Assembly (NCBI RefSeq): GCF_901933205.1
Contig: NC_044574.1
Span: forward strand, 5,044,733-5,108,732
DNA length: 64,000 nucleotides
Source of the DNA: Camarhynchus parvulus
Taxonomy: Eukaryota; Chordata; Aves; Passeriformes; Thraupidae
Direction of reading: 5' to 3'
The notes under the pieces were generated by a model that was not told the DNA's origin, searched no databases, and worked only from the letters and a program-made list of their open reading frames with translations. Below, piece by piece: positions 25,001 through 37,295 of this stretch. The position numbers and the translations under genes were made by a program. Numbering within the stretch: the first letter of the stretch is position 1; each line of letters opens with the position of its first letter.

Positions 25001-28000
25001 TTCTGGATGTGACTTCGATCAAAGAAGAGAATGGAGGCTAAATTCAGTTAGGATAGACCTGCTCTAACATGACTTCTGAACTTGCAGACAGAGAATTCAT
25101 CTTGTACTCTCTTATTACTGGTCATGGCCATTTATCTAATATACTCAAGCATTTAATCCCATTTATACAGTGTTCTGTACCAGATCAGGCTATTTGAACT
25201 ATTTTATACCATATAATGTTTTATAAAATATTAAATCCATATTCCTAATTTCTGACTTTCTAAAACACTAAGTACAGAAGAGAGATCTGCACTTTGCTCC
25301 AAGAGGCCTACAAGATGGGAATTGCATTTTTTCCATACCCACTACAGGTTCTTTCTGCATGGCAGTGGAGATTACCAAAGAAATTACACAAGTGAAGTAC
25401 AACTTCCCTCTGTAAAACACAAATTTCTTCTGTATTTCCATACTTCTGTGCAAGTACTTTATCAGAGTAGAGGAAGAAATTAATTCCAGTATTTTCTATA
25501 TCAAATATGACAAGTGCTAATAAGCTTGTCTGTTCACAACATTTGAGATTGCTCAGAAGTGGATTTTATTTAGAGAATGTACCAAACCAACACTTTGCTG
25601 AAAAAATGATTTGTACTAACAGATGGTGGGATGGGTTTTGTTGCTTTCTCCCCTCCTTTCAGGCTCTGTATTGAGCATGATAGACATTTCAATGCCAAAA
25701 ACCCCAAAGGTTTCACAAGCTTATATGAAATATTAGCATGAAATGGAATTAAGTAGGACCCAAATCTGCTGTCACTGTCCTAACTCCTCTTGCCTGGAAG
25801 GTGGCCAGTGAGACAGCAGCAGTAGAAATAAATTCCTGTATCAAGTGAGGTTGTTTTTCTGTGTGCATCTTGTGGAGTTTTCAGAGCAGATTTGGGCAGG
25901 TGCTGCTTCCCCATTAACTTCTGGGCTAAATTCCACAGCAAAATAACAGCAGGAGTGATTTCCTCCCTGCCCACACTGCCACTGCATTTGGCTTAACACC
26001 TTCCACGGGAGCTGCACCTGCCTTGTCCAGATTTAAACCTGAATTTGGCCTTGCACTGAGTTTTGTACCATCTCCATCTGCAAGGACGACTTTTAGCATC
26101 AGTGGGGCTGTACCAGGGCTCCTGCATCCACAAGGCTTTTGGAAATTATTTCCCCAGCCCACCACTGAAGATAAAAGGTAATATCAGGGGTGGATTTGTT
26201 TTCCTCCTCTCCCCATAGAGCAGTGATGTCAGAAAAAAGGCTGCTTTTTATCTGCCTATTGCATATTTGTGTTTTCTGTAACTCTTATATAACATTTCTT
26301 TTCCATATCTACAGATATAATCTATTCCATTATCTAAATCTCTCCATCTGTAGAGCGTGTAACAATAAATAAACTTTGTGGTTTTGCCTAATCTGAATTG
26401 GATCTGTCACATCTGGAGAGCCAGTTTACTGCATTTTTGAAGAGCTTATTTTTTGTCTTTGGAGATGTACAAAGTAATAGAAAAATGTGTGTGAATGGTG
26501 AATGGCAAAATGCCTGGTCTGATTAAAACAGACCGACTGCACAGAAATTGCCCTGGCAAAACACAGTCAAAAAGTTCAAAATTCAGTGAAGCTGGGGAAT
26601 ATGAAAGCTCTGAGCACTCTATAATGTAGGAAAGCAATCAGTCCTTGTCAATACAGAAACAAGCACTTAAATAACTAGAATATTCAAAGGAATTTTGAAG
26701 GAGCATCTTTGTTCCTTTTCTTTTTTTATTAAAAGAAGAAACAACTAAATGGGAATTCATACTAATAATTTCCTTCTTACCAAATAGTGTACCCTAACTA
26801 GAAATATATAGAAGATGATGGAATATAAAAGAGGAGTGAGGAGACTTATACAAGTGAATATCAGCTAGGGAAAAAAAAAGAATTATTTTTTTAATTCTTG
26901 CCTTCATATATTTTTAATTTTTTCCCTGTCAAGTGTTAAATTCTATTTTACAGCTTTGCCTTGAAATTTAAAAGGTCAGATTATTATAGACTAAACCTTT
27001 GTATTTTACAAATAATTGTACTTGTATTTTTTTATTATTCCAGCTGGTGAACTTCTTTCTATCATTTTCCATCCCATTTGGTTTGGTTTCTTTGCTAGCT
27101 CTGTTTTCATTTTTTGCTTTTCATTATTAAAATTTCACACTGGTTGGTGTCTCCTCTTATCTCAGTTGTCTACAGATTTCCCATGCTGTGGCCTAAAAGG
27201 CTTGTGAAAGAATGGGTGGATAACATTATTTTACAATAAATATTTGATAAAAGAGTTATGCTGACTCCCTGAGAGCCTGATCCATCTCACTGCTTTTTTG
27301 TCAGCAAGAATTTCTCTACAGGTCTCAATTAGCTTTAGATCACAGCTCACATCCATGCAATCATTCCCAAAACCATGAGGAAAAAGAGATGTAAACTATT
27401 TATGACAGTTTAACAAGTCAGTTCATATATGCAGAATAAAAGCAGGGAACAAATTAAGACCAAACCAAAGCAAACCAAACCCTGCTACCTAATAGTAAAA
27501 GCAGTCAGCTCTTTTGGTCTTCAAAGTGCTGTTTATATTGGCTTATATTTTTAAAAATGCCCACATGAAATAGCAAAATTGTGCTCACGTTCTTTAGCGA
27601 TATAAATGGCTGAGAGGGGAAATGACTCCTGGTGAGGCAGTGTCAGAGCAAAGATAGAGAGTCTGAAATCCCTAATCCTGATTTTCACCCCTACTGCTTC
27701 AGCAAGTTATTTCCAGCATTCAATTCGAATTACAAAGGAAGCACTTGAGGCACAAATCAGGAATTGAACAGAGTAAAATAAAGTGTTTCCTGCATTCAAG
27801 AGAGACTGCACACAATACGAAACTGACAATGAAGATGTCATGTTAATTTACCAATTAATGCTAATGATTTCACTCTCTGTAAAAATAGAAATTCCAAGAC
27901 CTAATGGAAGAAAAAAAACAAATTAGTGTGAAGAGACATTTGTGAAGAAGCTGGCTTAGCTCTGTCCATCAATTCTGTGTAATTTGCAACTTGGTCCTCT

Positions 28001-28633
28001 TGAAGCTTTTCTTGTCTTTGAAGGCCTGGAGATGTCCACTGCCTGTGCAAACCTTCCCAAAATATTGTCTGCAATTAGGTGTTGGTATCTCATTAATGAA
28101 AACTCACTTCTTAATTTGAGTCTCGGGCTTTTCTGATCAGATTTATGACTGCTCATTTATATTTGACACATTGTTTTCTAGGTTGTTTTTTGAAAGACAA
28201 ATACTTGCTAATCAAGGAAAAAGAAAACCTGCCAAGCACCAAGTGGAAGAATTGCTCAAAAGTTTAGGGGAAACTGTTCTTATTAGATCTGTCAAAAATT
28301 AAAGCCATGCAGCAAAAGATGTAAAGACCTTCAGTCTTTTCATGTCTTTGGGAGCTCTTGAAAGAAGGATCAAATTGCACTCTGGGATGGGTTTCAAAAC
28401 TAAGTTTGCAGATCTGAATACATGAAGACAGTTCAAACAATGTTTTCTGCAATTCTGTTATTTGACTGACATTGCAATAAACTTATGAAAGTAGAGTCAG
28501 GCAGGAGACTGAAAATAGTGTTGATACAAGGAAATGGGAAGTTGTCAAAGAGCCTCAGCATTAGCTGTGGGCCTGAACATGGAAAGATAAATACTAATGT
28601 ATATAGGACCATCTATTTAGGTAGCCCCAGGAA
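19061..28633. other. long noncoding stretch, nothing recognised
   Basis: About 9.6 kb with no recognised interspersed repeat or exon. Open frames up to 125 codons exist (23515-23892 minus) but resemble no known protein. An A/C-rich low-complexity tract lies at about 24822-24883. Confidence 0.45.
24822..24883. repeat. A/C-rich low-complexity tract
   Basis: Runs of A alternate with short C runs (AAAAAAACC, CCCCCCC, AAAAAACCCC, then a long A run). The minus strand is a Phe-, Leu- and Gly-rich open frame for this reason only. Confidence 0.85.
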
Positions 28634-28639
28634 ATGACT

Positions 28640-29028
28640 GATGTATTTGCTGGGTCCCCAGGACAAAGGAGGAATTGAGAATCTGACTCCATGTTCTTAG
28701 AAGACTAATTTATTATTTTATATATTATATTATAGAATGCTACACTAAAACTATATTAAAGAATAGAGAAAGGATACTTGCAGAAGGCTTAACAAGGTAA
28801 TAATGAAAAACTCGTGACCTCTTCCAGAGTCCCGGCACAGCCAGACCGTGATTGGTCATTATGTAAACACAATTCACGTGTTAAACACATGAACAATCTC
28901 CAACCACATTCCAAAGCAGCAAAACACAGGAGAAGCAAACAGATAATATTGCTTTCATTTTTCTCTGAGGCTTTTCAGCTTTCCAGGAGCAGGAATCCTG
29001 GCAAAGGGATTTTTCAGAAAATATGACA
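28640..29028 (-). mobile_element. solo LTR, same family, minus strand
   Basis: Read on the minus strand the 389-bp element begins TGTCATATTTTCTG and ends near GCAAATACATC. It shares the landmarks of the 13.4 kb copy, including the antisense polyadenylation signal TTTATT at 28709-28714 and 'gaatctgactccatgttct' on the plus strand. The flanking hexamers ATGACT (28634-28639) and GTGACT (29029-29034) match at five of six positions, a plausible aged target duplication. There is no internal retroviral sequence. Open frames at 28814-29026 and 28881-29078 are byproducts. Confidence 0.85.
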
Positions 29029-31167
29029 GTGACTGGGATGTAACCAGTGCTGTTCCACAGAAAGAACTGGAAAACCATCTAGTCTTAGGCAAGGTGTGCT
29101 CTTTATTAAATCTGTAAAACATCCTTGACCAGACAAATTATTTTATGGTCAAACAAAAAAACTGATCTGTTGAAAACTAACCCCATGCTTGACATGCCAA
29201 TTTTCAGAACCTCCAGCTTTTACTCAAGCTGTGCTGTTTTTTCTACTGGCAGAAAAATAGGGTGGAGTGGTGTAAAAGCAGGAATATCGGGAGAAGTAAA
29301 GTAGGGACAGTATCCCTTCAACCCCTCCTGGTATTTAGACAAAATAAAAACAGGAATGCCACTGTGGAATCACAGCTTTACCATCCCCACATACCATTTA
29401 AACTTTTTTTTGTGTTTCTGGGAGCAATGTCAAGCAGTGGTACCATATTTATTGGTATCTGCTCAGCAGCATAGGCAGTAGGCATGACTTCTACCTACAA
29501 AAGATTGCACTGCTTGCAAGTTTGGGGAAAATCTTCAGCAAGGAGAAGAGGAACTCAAATGTTATTAAGTAAACACTAAGAGGTTTTTTTTTTTATTCTA
29601 TTTAAAAAAGAAAATTGCTTTAAAAAGGAAAATAACTTTAAAAGTTCTTTCATAAAATTCTAGGTTATCCTGTTACCAAACAGGTAGCTTTCAGCAGATG
29701 AAAAATGCCCAATGATTTCATGTACTGAGCTGGGCTCCATTCACAGGCTTAATAAAGTTACCTTTAAAAGCAGAAGGAAAATTGAGTATTGTGGAAAGTG
29801 AAGGGTTTCTGTGAAAGATTTTGTTGCATAAAAAGGTAAGTTACTGCTTATAGAATCTAGCCAACCAAGCAATAAACATAAGCAGCAAAATACCATGTGA
29901 TAAAAAATTTAGCTGGACTTAGTGACCACTAATAAAAATGTATTTCTTCAAGAAATTAGAAGAAAACTCTTCAATTCTGTTTCTGAAGAACTGAGAAGTA
30001 GAGGTGACATTGAATTGTCTGCCAACCTTTCCCTCGATGACCCCTTTCAGGTTAAGTTTTCAGAGCTCCTGTAGCTGAACTTCTGACAAAGCTGCTATTG
30101 TATTTTGAGTTTCCACAACAGAATTTTGTGTTAAGCAGACCAGGAAAACACTGATATAGGAGCAAAATTAAGCCCTCATTTTGAAGGTACTGAGCTTTGG
30201 GGCAGCACAAAAAAACAACTGAGCAGTTGAAGAGATTGAGAGCAGCTGATTGAGACTTGTGTCCCTCGAATCCATCTTCCCGTTCCCATTCATGGTGAAA
30301 CCAATCATCTTCTGAAATATGTGTAAAAAAGATAGAATAAAACACTCCCTGGGAAAGTTTAATGTTAACTACTCACAGTAGTTGCTTTTTTCCCTGAAGC
30401 CGAATGTGTAATTGCATTCAGAGGGTTTGTTTTAAACTTAATGCGGCAACATCTGCTATGACTTCGCTGAATCTCATAGAATTTCAGAAATGCTCAGGTC
30501 CCCCAAAGTAGAATTTGGTTGCTGAAAATGAGATTATTTCCTAAGAAACATAATGAAGTGCTGGCATAAATAATTAAATAACTGCAGAAGTGTCAGCTTT
30601 GTGTCTCTCCTGGTCAGCTTGGATAACTATTCTAACAATCTCTCTGCAGCCCTTTCACTACAGCCATAGAATATAAAGGCAGCATTAGTGGTGTCAGCCT
30701 TTTTTTTTAATCTCCAGAAAGAAGCCCAGGGAAAGATTATGACAAGGATTATGTTAAATTATTTTACATCAATTATAATTTAAGGATCTCATCTGTGTTC
30801 TTGTCTTAGTAATATTATGCAGTACTTCAAGGGTTATAAATTGAGAAGCTTTTAACTTTTAAAAATCCATGTAGTAGGTTAAAATTGAGAAGGGTGCTAC
30901 AACTTTTGGGAATAGGAGAAATTATAAACAAACCACCAGAAGAAAAAAAGTTGCAGAGGAAGAGGAGAAAAGCATTGGAAAAGCATCTCAAGACAGAATT
31001 ATGCAATGAGTTACTGAATTTCTGTTTCCTAGAAGCCTCTGCTTTCCCCAAACACCTTGGAGAAATATTGGTGTGAGTTGTTGGTGATCTGCCTGCCTTT
31101 CACTGTTAGAGCTGATGTGTCCCTTCAGGAGCACTGGGTGAAAGAGAGGTATGGCTCAGATAGAGAG

Positions 31168-31191
31168 CATGAACATAAAATTATGTTCATG
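31168..31191. repeat. perfect inverted repeat, 11-bp arms
   Basis: CATGAACATAA (31168-31178) and its exact reverse complement (31181-31191) are separated by two bases. Confidence 0.9.
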
Positions 31192-34166
31192 AAAAACAAG
31201 AAGTATCCTTGCCTCAATGCCTGACTGAAATACAGATTTTATATCCAAATAAATTACAGCAATAGTAATTAATAAAATTAAGCACATTTTCATTATTGAT
31301 CTGTTTCTTGAAAGGATGGCAAAACTGGTGCCCTGCAAGTTATTTGTTTCTGCTGTTTGCTACGTGAGGCAAAACATTATTTCTGCTTGTTTTCCTTTCC
31401 TTTAACTTGCAGAGCTTTAAATCATGTAAACTTTAATATTTCATTTTAATGTAACATACAGAGGTCTGCAAAACCAAAGGACTCTCACATTCTTTTTTCT
31501 GTAAGACAAGTAAGTTTTATCATGTTCTATGCAGTAATCATTATTTTGAAGAGGAAGGCTAGGCTAGGGAGGCACTCCTAAAAAAATATTCAGCAGTTTC
31601 CCATAATTATGGTGCTGGGTTCTCAAACAGTGCAGTGAGGCCATGGTGAAATGTGGTCTCTGGAAGACATCTGTTGAGTACAAGCTTCTGGTTGCAGGGA
31701 GCTAAAAAGACATATTAGAAGGGTCTATGTCTTTTTCAGAAAGGCTTTGATGTCTTAAAGTTCTGGCACTTCAGAACCCTCAATCTCAAAAATGTTTTAA
31801 CAATTAAATCAGCTTCAGGTTGTTAATGAGTGGATCAAATTATTTCTTTTGTTAAACAGATGAATTATACAGGCTTTAAGGCAGGCCAACCAGATAAGAC
31901 CCAAGAAAACATGCAGAATTTGTTTTGTTTAATGTAGCAGCATGGGGATATTGAATATTTTGGATAGGGCAGGCCAGGGATTCCTTCTCTACTTGTGCAC
32001 AAACACTGGAAGTTTCTTTTTCCAAGTGATTATTCTCAATACTTATATAGAATATTTATCATTCTTCTTGTACCTCTCTCTCAGAGAAATCTGCTTACAG
32101 AATCAAGAGTCCTGCAAAGCCTCCTCTCTTATTGACAATTGTTATAATCCCAGTGGCAAACTATAGCCCTGGCTACTCAGATGAATTTTTTCTGTGCTTA
32201 GAAGGTCTGAGCTCTGATCCAGATTTGCTGTCACAATATACGCACACTCCAAAAGAGGTGAAAATGGGATGCAGTTTAATTGGAGATACCAATTCAATGT
32301 GCACTGTAATTAATGGGAGTTAGCGCTGATTGCATTGGATCAGGTCCTTTGAGTTTGGAACAACATTTAATTGTCATCACGTGGACTTGTTATTGGTTTG
32401 ACAGATCTCCAGGGAAGGCAGCACTGTGGGCAAGTGACACAGCTTTCATATGAAACCTGGGTCACAGAAAACCCCTCTGCTCTGCCCTGGTTATGGAATT
32501 TGCAGTTCCACCATGTGTGTTTATTTGTGTCCATGTAGCAAATCAACAGTTGATAAAATAACTACAAAAGCTGGAAAAATGAGACTAAAACAAGCTTCTC
32601 ACACAAGATATACATCAGATGCTTAGAAAGCACTCTGGGCTAAGAATAAAGTCTCAGATGACAGATATGTATTTCTCATACCAAAAAAAACCCAGATGGA
32701 ACAAGAAAATGCATGAAAATTCCCTTATGAAATTCACATATTTGTTGAAAAATATCTCCTAGTGTCACAAACCCCAAAATGAATAGTTTCTCTACAGAAT
32801 ACATGGAAATTAAGATGAACAGCAGGACACTAATACCTGCAGATGAGAAAAGAAACTACTCAGAGCAATCAAACCCAAAGAAGAAGAAATCTGAAGGTAT
32901 CTTCTCCAAACTCATTTTCTCAATATTAAATGAAATTTGATGGGAAAAAAGCATAAGTTATGTAGGTTGAAAAGGGAGTGATAGTGACAGCTTCATTCAG
33001 GCAAGATCCCTGGGCACCACTAGAGGCAGTTCACTGTTCAATGGATATTGGATAGGTCCCAAGAGAATACAGGACGTTAAATGCATGGTCAGCCAGCCAG
33101 AAAACAATATGACATAATTGTAATTAATGATACAGATCTAGAGGCCAAACCTCCTCTGATCTACTGGTCCCACTTCAAAATAAATGTCCAGAGAGGGTAA
33201 TGTAGCTCCAGAGACTGTACCTGTCACAGAGCAATGGAAATATTTCTAGAAATCTTGATAGAAAAGGAATTGTAAAATTGCCATTAGTTACTTTTGCAAG
33301 CAGTTTAGCAGCTCAAAATCAAAGTATTTAGACTAGGAAATGGTGATTGAACTCCCAAGTTCCATAATACAATCACAAAGAGGCAACCAGTGAATTTCAA
33401 AGGTGACAGAGGTTTGGGGTTGATGAAAAGAAGGAACATTTGACAGAAAACCCTAATAAAAGGTAAAAGTAATTGCCCTCTACTGCAGTAAAACAAAATG
33501 CAGAAATCCAGGAGACAGTTGCATTTCTGTACTGTTAGCAAAGATATTTAGCATCAAATAACTCATCCCTGGCAAAAAAAAAAAAAAAAATCAGTGCTGA
33601 AATAAAACAATGAACATTTGTTTGATGCCATTTGTTTGGAGTCAGTTTTTACTGATGTTACAGAGCAAGCTGAGACCAGCAGAGGCAGAGATTCCTCCAC
33701 ACCTGCCTTCTCTAAGGACTGCAGGGAACATCTGCCACTGCACAGGTGCTGTAGCTCATGGGCTATTTGCTAATAGGTTCGGACCCAGTTTGATGGTGCT
33801 GAGGCTCCAAAACACATGAAATAACAATGAGGTTCTGAAACCAAATGCTTCAGAGTGTTCTAATAAAATCTGATTTAAGGCCATGGGGCCTTTTTATTGA
33901 TTACTTCATCAGCCCAATGTTAAGGATTTGAATTATGTCATTGGCAACAGCTTGTCACTTAATCTGACCCTTTGCTGTCAGGTGCCAGGAAGTTCCTTCC
34001 TCTGGATCCATTCCACCTGTACTCTTCTTTTGAAACACCCAATGGTTTCATTGTCATAATCACCTGTAAATCAAGCACTGCTGGAGAATGTCTTCATTTT
34101 GAGAAGATACTACCAGAAATATTTCAAATTAACAAGGGGGAAGGTAAGCAAAATAACCATCTTTGG

Positions 34167-34184
34167 AAAGTATTTAAATACTTT
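34167..34184. repeat. perfect 18-bp palindrome
   Basis: AAAGTATTTAAATACTTT equals its own reverse complement and lies inside a direct repeat of CTTTGGAAAG (34161-34170 and 34181-34190). Confidence 0.9.
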
Positions 34185-35590
34185 GGAAAGCATTCTCTCT
34201 TTGTAGAGAGAAATGTGGTGCCCCCCAAGCCTCCTCTTCTCCAGGGTAAACAGCTCCCCATTGATTTCTCTTCCTGTTAGCAACACTGTTGGAGGGATAT
34301 TTGTGCATTTGATGAGTTTTGCTGTTTAAAAGCCTGAACAAAGAAAATATATTTCCCCCATGATGATTTGTTATACTTCCATCCTCCAAAATTTGCACAC
34401 TTGTCCCAGATCCTGTTTTATACACTTCTTCTGGCAACCTTCATCTGCTACTTACTGGTATGGTATTTTAATGACCTCCGGGGAATAGCTGAGGTATTAT
34501 ATATAAAAAAGAGAAAAAGAAGCAGCAAACTAAATAACATGGTGAACTCTTGTCTCACCCCTCAAAAATCATTAAACTGCACCATCACATAGACTCCTAG
34601 TTGTTCAATACCCATAGAATCTTCTAGATTTTTTTATATTAGATTTTTGCTCACTTTACCATCCATTTATTCATATTTTGCCAGCTTTATATGACTATGT
34701 GCGGTATACTGTGAAGATTTCCTCTCAGGAGGAACCTACCAACACTATATTATTTCCTAGTGACACTGTTTTTTTCTTGTTGTGATGAACTACTGCCTTC
34801 TGAGAGAACAGAGGAAAAACTAGTATTTGTATTTTGTTTTTCAAAACTCACTTTTGTTCTTTGCAGGTAGTCAATATTTTATATTAGATTTTTATTGAAA
34901 TAATACTATTTATGGAATTTTCAGGTGGAGCAAATAATGTATTTTTGATAAAGATGGAAAAAATCTTAATCATGATAACTAACATTCAATACAAATAATA
35001 CTGTAATCTTTAAAAATCGTCAATATTTTCCAGTTAAATATATAAAATACCTGTGGCATACTTCAGCAGAAACTGTACATCCTGTAGAACAACACTGGTT
35101 TGAATGGGAATAATTTGTCCCAGAAACCATTGGGTCAGTACTTTTAAATTTATGAGAAAAGAGTTGTTTTTTTTTTTTTGTTATGGTATTTTGCAATACA
35201 TATCTAGACAGGGAAAAGATATTTAACCCATGAAAAGTCTATCGAATGGGGATAACTACCTGTTTATATTTAAGAAGGAATTAATGTGCTTAATACAGTC
35301 AATAAATATGCCTACATTTAGAGGAGGCTAAGTTTTGGGTTCACTCAGATCCTTCTCTTTGCTATTGGGAGAGAAGTTAAGCCTGTGTGGAAGTTCTCCA
35401 GCTTCATTATGACTCCCCACTGAATAAAAAAACCCTGCAAGAAATAATGGGATCCCAGGCTGACACATGGCACTGCAAGAGCAAGTTAATACAACTCTGA
35501 CTAGAGCTGATTTGTACCTAATTGAGAGGAGAATTGTAAACCTTCACAACCAAGTACCTAAACTCACTTTGTAAAATTAACAAAAGTAAG

Positions 35591-35641
35591 AAAATGAGAA
35601 GGAAATAAGGAAATGAGAAGCAAAATGAGAAGGAAATAAGG
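35591..35641. repeat. purine-rich direct duplication, 31-bp period
   Basis: A 20-base purine-rich block starting AAAATGAGAAGG at 35591 is repeated exactly from 35622, with a partial copy between. One strand is nearly all purine over about 60 bases. Confidence 0.85.
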
Positions 35642-36528
35642 AAAACCCAGTCTATAACAGCCTTGTGAGAGCTTGAATCCACTATCAAAATATTGCACAT
35701 CAGTGGAGGCACATGAACTATCTATGCTTGTTTTTAGGTCATAGATAACCTGAGATAATTGGACTAAAGCTAAATTGAATTAGCCCATGATAGTCTGGCT
35801 AATAGGACACACATGGGCATCACTGTGGCTCACCTAGCCCAGGAATGGCTAAACTCATAGAATTTGCTCATTTTTTGTGACCTCATCTTTGGGACATTTA
35901 GTGGCTACAAGCAAATTACCTGGAAGGAAATGAGCTGCAGTGCAAAGGACCAACTCATGCCAAAACTAAGCTCACAGATGCAGGAAAAGCAGGGGAAAAT
36001 ATCCAGGAGGAAGACAGCCCTTTGAGGGGAAGATATGAGAGACATGGCATGGATACTGGAAAAAAAAAACTCTTGGCCAAAGTGAAAGCCACCAAAAGGC
36101 ATGGGATGCAATGAAGTGGAGGGACACGGACCGAAGCTTGCTAAAATTGATCCCCATTGGAATCCTGCAAAAAGAAAAGGAGGACTTCCAAACACTCTGG
36201 AATAGAGACACCATCAAAGGAATTGCAATTGGAGCAGAAAAAAAATTTTGGAAATTTAGTGACTTCAAGAAAATGGACCAGGATGATACGAGGGGCAGTG
36301 GCAAGGGGCAAAACATGCCAAAAGTAAGCTCAAAAATGTTGCAAAACCCAGGTAAAAGTATCAAGGATGAAGACAGAACTTCAAGGGAAAGATATGAGAG
36401 ACATGGCATCAATACTGGGAAAAAAAATTGCCAAAGTGAAAGCCATCAAAAGGTATAGAATGCCATCAACTGCAGGGACATGCACCAAAGCATGCCCAAT
36501 TGATCCCCATTGAAACTGCAGGATTCCA

Positions 36529-36573
36529 TTTCCCTTCCCGAAAGGGAATGAAATTTCCTTTCGGGAAGGGAAA
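36529..36573. repeat. long hairpin inside tandem unit 2 (17-bp perfect arms)
   Basis: The arm TTTCCCTTCCCGAAAGG at 36529-36545 is exactly complementary to 36557-36573, with an 11-base spacer that can pair three further positions including one G-T. It is absent from the other two units, so it arose or was inserted in unit 2 only. Confidence 0.9.
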
Positions 36574-36838
36574 CAGAATCTTGCAGAACACAAACAAAAG
36601 ACTTACAAACACTCTGGAAAGGAGATAGGATCAAATGAAATCCAATTGAAAAAACTCAAAAACCCAGAAAACTGGGACATTTAGTGACTACAAGCAAATG
36701 GTCTGTGAGGAAATTAGCTGTAGTGCAAAGGACCAAAACATGCCAAAACTAGCCTCACAGATGCAGCAAAAGCAGAGGAAACTTTCAAGGAGGAAGACAG
36801 TACTTTGAGGAGAAGATATGAGATATAGCATGGATACT

Positions 36839-37116
36839 TGCTGTCATCTTATTTTAAAAGTCCCATACCTTCTCGGTGATTTCTCACGGTCATCTCCTTG
36901 CAGTACTGAATCCTTCTTCTTCACAGTCAAGCCAACAAACTCCAGCTCCCTTCTCAGCCAGCTAACCCACTCTTTTGTAGCACTCATCTTCTTATTGGAC
37001 ACAGCTGTGGCCTATTAAGGGCTGGCTGTTCCTAATCTTTGGCGATTAGTACAGCTGCAACTCCTCAGGTGTGAGACTACCATCTGCACTATTTTCTTTA
37101 ATTTTGTCCCTCCATA
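36839..37116 (-). mobile_element. solo LTR inserted into tandem unit 3, probably minus strand
   Basis: The 278-bp insertion interrupts the tandem repeat between two perfect copies of GATACT (36833-36838 and 37117-37122). The repeat resumes exactly after the second copy. On the plus strand it starts TGCTGTCATC and ends CTCCATA. On the minus strand a promoter-like order appears: CCACAGCTGTGTCCAATAAG (CCAAT-type box), then a TATA-like CTACAAAAG, then 'gtgggttagctggctgagaa'. That order, the size and the 6-bp duplication support a short ERV2/ERVK-like LTR in minus orientation. I recall similar LTR sequence in songbirds but cannot name the family. No AATAAA is evident downstream of the TATA-like box. 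Confidence 0.65.
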
Positions 37117-37295
37117 GATACTGAAGAAAAAAAAAATCTTTGCCAAAGTGAAAGCCATCAAAAGGCATGGGATACAATGAAGTGCAGGGACATGGACCAA
37201 AGTTTGCTAAAATTGATCCCCATTGGAATCCTGGAAACAGAATAGAAGGACTTACAAACACGCTGGAATGGAGATACGATCCAAGGAAATGGAAG

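Larger units (their letters stand above)
29035..35590. other. noncoding sequence, no recognised repeat family
   Basis: About 6.5 kb without recognised elements. It holds two perfect palindromic sites (31168-31191 and 34167-34184) and poly-A/T runs at about 33573-33590 and 35164-35179. Short intervals at 30380-30480, 32285-32410 and 33870-33985 have a non-repetitive, motif-dense look that could mean conserved noncoding sequence, but this is only an impression. Confidence 0.45.
35891..37295 (+). repeat. tandem repeat array, about 360-bp unit, three copies (satellite remnant?)
   Basis: Three copies start at 35891, 36251 and 36674, each with the motif GACATTTAGTG or AAATTTAGTG followed by ACTACAAGCAAAT-like sequence. 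Each then shows, in the same order, 'catgccaaaact', 'cacagatgca', 'ggaagacag', 'agatatgag', 'gccaaagtgaaagcca', 'ttgatccccattg' and 'aaacactctggaa'. Unit 1 is about 360 bp. Unit 2 is about 423 bp and contains an added palindrome (36529-36573). Unit 3 is about 330 bp once the inserted LTR (36839-37116) is removed. I do not recognise the repeat; it could be a decayed satellite or a tandemly amplified piece of a transposon. Long open frames within it (36111-36458 plus, 35972-36412 minus) follow from the repeat and look non-genic. Confidence 0.8.

Noticed and set aside
35972..36458. Overlapping long frames on both strands in the tandem repeat (146 codons minus, 115 codons plus)
   Set aside because: They follow the repeat, are open on both strands at once, and are not kept intact in all three units, so coding selection is not indicated.
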